Of a stretch of DNA of 8,792 nt, positions 6,056 through 8,792 are shown piece by piece. The notes below the pieces were generated by a model. It had not been told where the DNA came from. It did no database searches and was given only the letters and a program-made list of their open reading frames with translations. The translations under genes were made by a program, and so were the position numbers. The DNA comes from Nitrososphaerota archaeon (GTDB lineage Archaea > Thermoproteota > Nitrososphaeria > Nitrososphaerales > CADDZS01), in assembly GCA_027314685.1 (NCBI GenBank), contig DAHVAI010000225.1, positions 1-8,792 on the forward strand, read 5' to 3'. Numbering within the stretch: the stretch's first letter is position 1; each line of letters begins with the position of its first letter.

Positions 6056-6808
6056 CTACTTGCTCGATCTTACGGAAAGAAAGCTTTGAGCTCCAGTTGC
6101 GAGTAGACGCGTGTCGCTTGCAAGAGCTAGGAACTTGAATCCCATTTTCAGGAACCTGCCAGCTTCTTCCGGAGACACCGCAAGCGTTCCTGGCACCTTT
6201 CCCAAATCGCTACAAACTTTCACAACGCTCTGCATCGCGTCGAGCAGTTTCGGACTGGATCTGTCAGTCACACCGAGCGATATGCTCAGGTCATTCGGCC
6301 CCACAAACCCCACGTCGACCCTTTTTGTCCCGATTATCTCACGGGCTCTGGACAACGCTTCCTTGGTTTCAATTTGAACTGCTATCAGAAGCTCGTCATT
6401 AGCGGTCGCAAGGTACTCGCGCATGTTGATGCCATACGCTGTGGCTCGGCCTGGTCCTGCACCTCTTACGCCGCCGGGCGGATATATCGAGTATTTTACG
6501 AGCTTCTCGGCCTCCTCTGGAGAGTTTACTAGCGGCGCCAGAAGGCCCTCGCTTCCAATGTCCAGTGCTCTCTTTACCAGGTACTGATCTATCTGGCCGA
6601 TCCGCACAATTGGAGATGCCTTGTCCCCAAGCACTTGCAGCATTGTCTTCACTTCGCTTGTCGAAAGATACGAGTGCTCCATGTCAAACAAGAACCAATC
6701 GAAATTGAGGTGCTTCAAGACATCTACGATGTCAGGATTTCCTACTGTGATGAAAGTTCCAAGACAGGTTTCACCTGCAAGCAATCTTTGCCTTACTATG
6801 TTTTTCAA
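6056..6808 (-). CDS. HpcH/HpaI-family class II aldolase
   Basis: A 250-residue TIM-barrel protein of COG3836, the full family length. It should split 4-hydroxy-2-oxo acids into pyruvate and an aldehyde (as HpaI does for 4-hydroxy-2-oxoheptanedioate, and RhmA for 2-keto-3-deoxyrhamnonate), using a divalent metal in the cytoplasm. Key residues are all present: the catalytic His45 in FDMEHS, Arg69 in IVRIG, the loop YPPGGVRGAGPGRA (109-122), the metal ligands Glu147 in QIETKEA and Asp173 in FVGPNDLSISLG. The start is TTG at 6808; the protein then begins LKNIVRQRLLAGE, aligned with the family N-terminus. A TATA-like box at 6841-6849 predicts an 11-base leader. The gene is a single unit, converging on the small ORF. 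The physiological aldehyde product is unknown. Confidence 0.9.
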   Translation of the reverse strand: MKNIVRQRLLAGETCLGTFITVGNPDIVDVLKHLNFDWFLFDMEHSYLSTSEVKTMLQVLGDKASPIVRIGQIDQYLVKRALDIGSEGLLAPLVNSPEEAEKLVKYSIYPPGGVRGAGPGRATAYGINMREYLATANDELLIAVQIETKEALSRAREIIGTKRVDVGFVGPNDLSISLGVTDRSSPKLLDAMQSVVKVCSDLGKVPGTLAVSPEEAGRFLKMGFKFLALASDTRLLATGAQSFLSVRSSK

Positions 6809-6840
6809 ACGACTTCTTTTGGGGGTTTCAATTCAATCCA

Positions 6841-6849
6841 GCATAAAAG
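6841..6849 (-). promoter_or_regulatory. TATA-like box for the HpaI-type aldolase
   Basis: The minus strand reads CTTTTATGC here, with predicted transcription start near 6819, 11 bases before the TTG at 6808. The element is nearly the same as the boxes at 3807-3814 and 5810-5817. Confidence 0.45.
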
Positions 6850-6885
6850 GGTACAAAGGAGTCTGGAAGCATGTGCCTGCAAACG

Positions 6886-7280
6886 TCAGAGATTCTTCGC
6901 TAACCACTTAACTAGAATTGGATGGATAAACTTGTGCTCCCTTGGCACCAGATACGCTACCAGCATTATCGGAATTAGAAGCACGCAGCCGCAGTCCAAG
7001 CAGTAGTCGCAACGGTTCCCCAATATCCCCAACTTCTTAACAACAGCAACCCGGAATCACAAAGCAATTCCAGGATTCCAAGTCCCAAGCTGAAGAGATT
7101 GATGAATTCCATCGCATTTGCCGGTGGTAGAGGCGAGATTAACTGAGCTCCACCATAGGTACCCAGGTCAAAGAACAGTAATCTTAGTAACGACTGTGTA
7201 ATAGCAAATGCAGCTGCGGCTATCAACAATCTATCTCGTGAGGGGAAGAATCTTACGCCTCGAGGTTTTGAAAGGCCCAA
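6886..7280 (-). pseudogene. Small multi-pass membrane protein, frameshifted near its C-terminus
   Basis: The first frame (7280-6975) gives 101 residues: a basic N-terminus (KPRGVRFFPSRDR), then hydrophobic segments LLIAAAAFAITQSLLRLLFF (18-37) and INLFSLGLGILELLCDSGLL, then WGYWGTVATTAWTAAACF and a stop. Shifting frame around 6980-6995 continues as CVLLIPIMLVAYLVPREHK and then FIHPILVKWLAKNL, stopping at 6886. The joined protein has three or four membrane helices and a cytoplasmic tail, about 130 residues, so the shift looks like a recent mutation or a sequence error rather than a natural end. The TTG at 7280 is a weak start; a TTG at about 7229 is possible. I recognise no named family. It may still work if the shift is a sequencing error. 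Confidence 0.55.
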
Positions 7281-7375
7281 ACTATTAAGCTAGCAATACG
7301 ATCATCATGGATGGTAATCGAGCAGCTTCGACAAGAGTTGCAATCATCGTTCACCAGTGCCCCAAAATATCATCA

Positions 7376-7384
7376 TTTTAATAT
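7376..7384 (+). promoter_or_regulatory. TATA-like box of the GYD gene, leaderless start
   Basis: TTTTAATAT lies 26 bases (centre to ATG) before the start at 7406, placing transcription start on or next to the ATG. No ribosome-binding site is present, consistent with a leaderless mRNA. Confidence 0.55.
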
Positions 7385-7405
7385 GAAGAATACACATCAG
7401 AACTC

Positions 7406-7690
7406 ATGGCAACATACGTACTTCATTCAACTCTGACTTCTGAAGGAAGAAAGAAGGTGAAGGAACGACCGACGAGGATCACAGAGGTAAACAAAGAAGT
7501 TGAGCGTTATGGCGCAAAGGTGATCTCTCAGTATGTGGTTCTAGGGCAATATGACTTTGTCACCATACTGGAAGCTCCCAACAACGAGACAGTCGCTAGA
7601 GTCTCGGCTGAACTTGGTTCGCGAGGTACCGTGCAAATAACTACGCTTCCAGCAATGTCAGTAGAAGGGTTCAGCAAGGGCCTCAAGTGA
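7406..7690 (+). CDS. GYD domain protein
   Basis: A 94-residue protein of the GYD family (COG4274), typical full length. It has the ferredoxin-like alpha/beta pattern: strand TYVLHSTLT, helix KVKERPTRITEVNKEVERYG, strand KVISQYVVLG, then the namesake motif as GQYDFVTILEAP (47-58), helix NNETVARVSAELGS and strand TVQITTLPAM. GYD proteins form dimers or hexamers and are often of unknown function; the Gly-x-Tyr-Asp turn is structural. The ATG at 7406 fits a leaderless start after the TATA-like box. The next gene starts 4 bases after its stop, so the two are probably co-transcribed and their products may work together. The family call is strong, the role unknown. Confidence 0.88.
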   Translation: MATYVLHSTLTSEGRKKVKERPTRITEVNKEVERYGAKVISQYVVLGQYDFVTILEAPNNETVARVSAELGSRGTVQITTLPAMSVEGFSKGLK

Positions 7691-7694
7691 ATCA

Positions 7695-8000
7695 TTGCCC
7701 AAGACTTTCAAACTCAGCGCTAGGATAAACAGCGCGAGCTCTGACGCTATCGTTCCCGTGCTGGAGGACCTGTTCAAAGATCGTGGATCTTTCAAGAGGG
7801 CAGATGATGAGAAAGGCGGCTATGTAATTCAAGCTGAGATGAGTGGAACTAGTTCGAAAGTTCTGAACCGAAACATTCTTTCCTCGTTGAGAAAAGTAGA
7901 GAAAAAGACGACGCTTCGGGCCGAGTGGACATCGAGCAACACGATCCAACGATATTTTGACTACGCGCTGAAGAAAACCGAAAAAATCCAATCAAAGTGA
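7695..8000 (+). CDS. Unrecognised 101-residue alpha/beta protein in operon with the GYD gene
   Basis: Starts at TTG 7695, four bases after the GYD stop, with a weak GTGA element just before. The protein is basic. Predicted order: strand TFKLSARINS, helix SDAIVPVLEDLFKD, a hairpin FKRADDEKGGYVIQAEMSG, helix SKVLNRNILSSLRKVEKK, strand TTLRAEWTS, helix NTIQRYFDYALKK. The strand-helix-strand-strand-helix start resembles the small KEOPS subunit Pcc1 (about 80-100 residues), but I see no sequence signature that proves it, and the C-terminal strand plus helix is extra. RAEWT with a Trp near the end looks like a conserved core. Nucleic-acid binding is possible from the charge. The protein is probably real because of length, tight spacing and codon quality; the function is open. 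Confidence 0.65.
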   Translation: MPKTFKLSARINSASSDAIVPVLEDLFKDRGSFKRADDEKGGYVIQAEMSGTSSKVLNRNILSSLRKVEKKTTLRAEWTSSNTIQRYFDYALKKTEKIQSK

Positions 8001-8010
8001 TCTGCGACTA

Positions 8011-8020
8011 GTTTAGATAA
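8011..8020 (+). promoter_or_regulatory. TATA-like box of the MaoC gene, leaderless start
   Basis: GTTTAGATAA is centred about 27 bases before the ATG at 8043, so the transcript probably begins at or one base before the start codon. Confidence 0.5.
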
Positions 8021-8042
8021 GTCAATTCGCAAATCACCAGGC

Positions 8043-8516
8043 ATGATCAACTCCGGCTGGCGCGGCAGGTTCTACGAGGACCTAAATCCGGGAGATGTGT
8101 ACAAGCACTGGCCAGGGCGGTCGATAACCGAGACAGACAACATTTGGTTCACTCTTCTCACATGCAACATGAACCCGATTCATTTTGATTCTGAGTACGC
8201 CAAAAAAACAGAGTTTGGTAAACTGGTAGTCGACAGCACATTGACTCTTGCAATCATTACGGGGCTGAGCGTATCTGACATTAGCATGAATGCAGTCAAC
8301 TTGGAGTGGGACAAGGTGGTCCTGTCCAATCCAGTCTTTGCAGGAGATACCCTATACGCAGAGACCGAGATCCTCTCAAAGAGGGAATCCAAGTCAAGGC
8401 TCGGAAGCGGCATCGTCAGCATCAGGACTAGAGGGCTAAATCAAGATGGAAAGGAAGTCATTCGCTTTGAGCGTACCATAATGGTCTACAAGCGAGGTTC
8501 CTCTCCCAGCGCCTAG
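8043..8516 (+). CDS. MaoC-type hot-dog hydratase, mesaconyl/itaconyl-CoA hydratase-like
   Basis: A 157-residue single hot-dog domain protein of the MaoC dehydratase family. It begins GRFYEDLNPGDVYKHWPGRS, then ETDNIWFTLLT, the active-site stretch CNMNPIHFD (41-49) and YAKKTEFGKLVVDST, and later VFAGDTLYAETEILSKRES with IVSIRTRGLNQDG. This arrangement matches the subfamily that hydrates unsaturated dicarboxylyl-CoA esters such as mesaconyl-CoA, rather than short PhaJ enoyl-CoA hydratases. His47 and Asp49 are present, but the Asp of the usual D-x-N-P-x-H motif is Asn42 here, which as I recall also occurs in relatives. The ATG at 8043 follows a TATA-like box at leaderless distance. It overlaps the convergent dehydrogenase by its stop codon. 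The substrate is inferred only. Confidence 0.88.
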   Translation: MINSGWRGRFYEDLNPGDVYKHWPGRSITETDNIWFTLLTCNMNPIHFDSEYAKKTEFGKLVVDSTLTLAIITGLSVSDISMNAVNLEWDKVVLSNPVFAGDTLYAETEILSKRESKSRLGSGIVSIRTRGLNQDGKEVIRFERTIMVYKRGSSPSA

Positions 8517-8792
8517 ATTCCGTAGATACTTACTGATTTCACGTTCACGAATTCTTTCAAGCCATACTTGGAAAGTTCGCGACCGATTCCAGATTTCTTG
8601 ACTCCGCCGAACGGCATCCGCGGATCTGATTTCGTGAGCTCGTTCACAAACACCATTCCGCTCTGAATCTCCTTTGCCAAACGTACCGCTCGCTCCATGC
8701 TGCCCGTCCACAAGCTCGACCCTAGACCAAACTCGGAATCATTTGCAGTCCTGATTGCTTGATCATCATCGTCTACCACGAAGATTGGCGCG
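8513..8792 (-). CDS. Aldehyde dehydrogenase, succinate-semialdehyde type, C-terminal part
   Basis: The gene runs off the right edge; 93 codons before the TAG stop are visible. The tail reads APIFVVDDDDQAI, then DSEFGLGSSLWTGSMERA, RLAKEIQSGMVFVN, and MPFGGVKKSGIGRELSKYG followed by LKEFVNVKSVSIYG. The FGLGSS, IQSGMVFVN and PFGGVKKSGIGRE blocks are typical of the ALDH superfamily, and the last block plus the short FVNVKSV end is closest to succinate-semialdehyde dehydrogenases (GabD type), which oxidise the semialdehyde to succinate with NAD(P)+. The catalytic Cys and Glu lie outside the window, so substrate is provisional. It faces the MaoC gene, sharing CTAG at the two stop codons. Confidence 0.88.
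   Translation of the reverse strand, partial: APIFVVDDDDQAIRTANDSEFGLGSSLWTGSMERAVRLAKEIQSGMVFVNELTKSDPRMPFGGVKKSGIGRELSKYGLKEFVNVKSVSIYGI

Noticed and set aside
7695..8000. KEOPS subunit Pcc1 as the identity of the 101-residue protein
   Set aside because: Length and the first strand/helix order are compatible, but no signature residues were recognised and the C-terminal RAEWT strand plus helix does not fit, so it is left unnamed.
1..8792. tRNA, rRNA, CRISPR array or replication origin
   Set aside because: No cloverleaf-like T-arm sequence, no rRNA-like conserved block, and no regularly spaced repeat with unique spacers were found by eye on either strand.

Overview
The window looks archaeal. 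The most likely source is a non-model Nitrososphaeria (Thaumarchaeota) or a related soil or sediment lineage; this is inferred from gene content and signals, without any database search. The supporting signs are AT-rich TATA-like boxes 22-30 bases before start codons (several genes apparently leaderless), many TTG/GTG starts, a ribbon-helix-helix/PIN toxin-antitoxin pair, an ACT-like plus V4R protein architecture, a GYD protein, and an orphan HypE/AIR-synthase-like protein.

Layout. 1-263 holds the 3' end of an amidohydrolase. 308-745 (minus) is a small ABM-like alpha/beta protein with a basic tail. 830-1361 (minus) is an IS5-type transposase relic broken by at least three frameshifts. Directly next to it, 1396-2424 (plus) is a vapB-vapC pair followed closely by an unrecognised 120-residue ORF. 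2425-2764 has no convincing gene but carries two hairpins, one of which looks like a terminator for the next gene. 2765-3754 (minus) is a zinc-free MDR quinone oxidoreductase. Divergent from it, 3840-4520 (plus) is a broken ACT-like/V4R gene. 4572-5690 (minus) is an AIR synthase/HypE-like protein. 5870-6034 (plus) is a 54-residue small protein. 6056-6808 (minus) is an HpcH/HpaI aldolase. 6886-7280 (minus) is a frameshifted membrane protein. 7406-8000 (plus) is a two-gene unit of a GYD protein and an unrecognised alpha/beta protein. 8043-8516 (plus) is a MaoC-type hydratase. The window ends inside a convergent succinate-semialdehyde/aldehyde dehydrogenase (8513-8792, minus).

Together the intact enzymes (amidohydrolase, quinone oxidoreductase, HpaI-type aldolase, MaoC hydratase, aldehyde dehydrogenase) suggest small-acid, acyl-CoA or aromatic-derived carbon catabolism, but they are separate transcription units on both strands rather than one operon. 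Three genes are broken (transposase, V4R, membrane protein). With the toxin-antitoxin pair and the IS relic, this points to an accessory region undergoing decay, although assembly or sequencing errors could explain the single-shift cases. No RNA gene, CRISPR array or replication origin was recognised.
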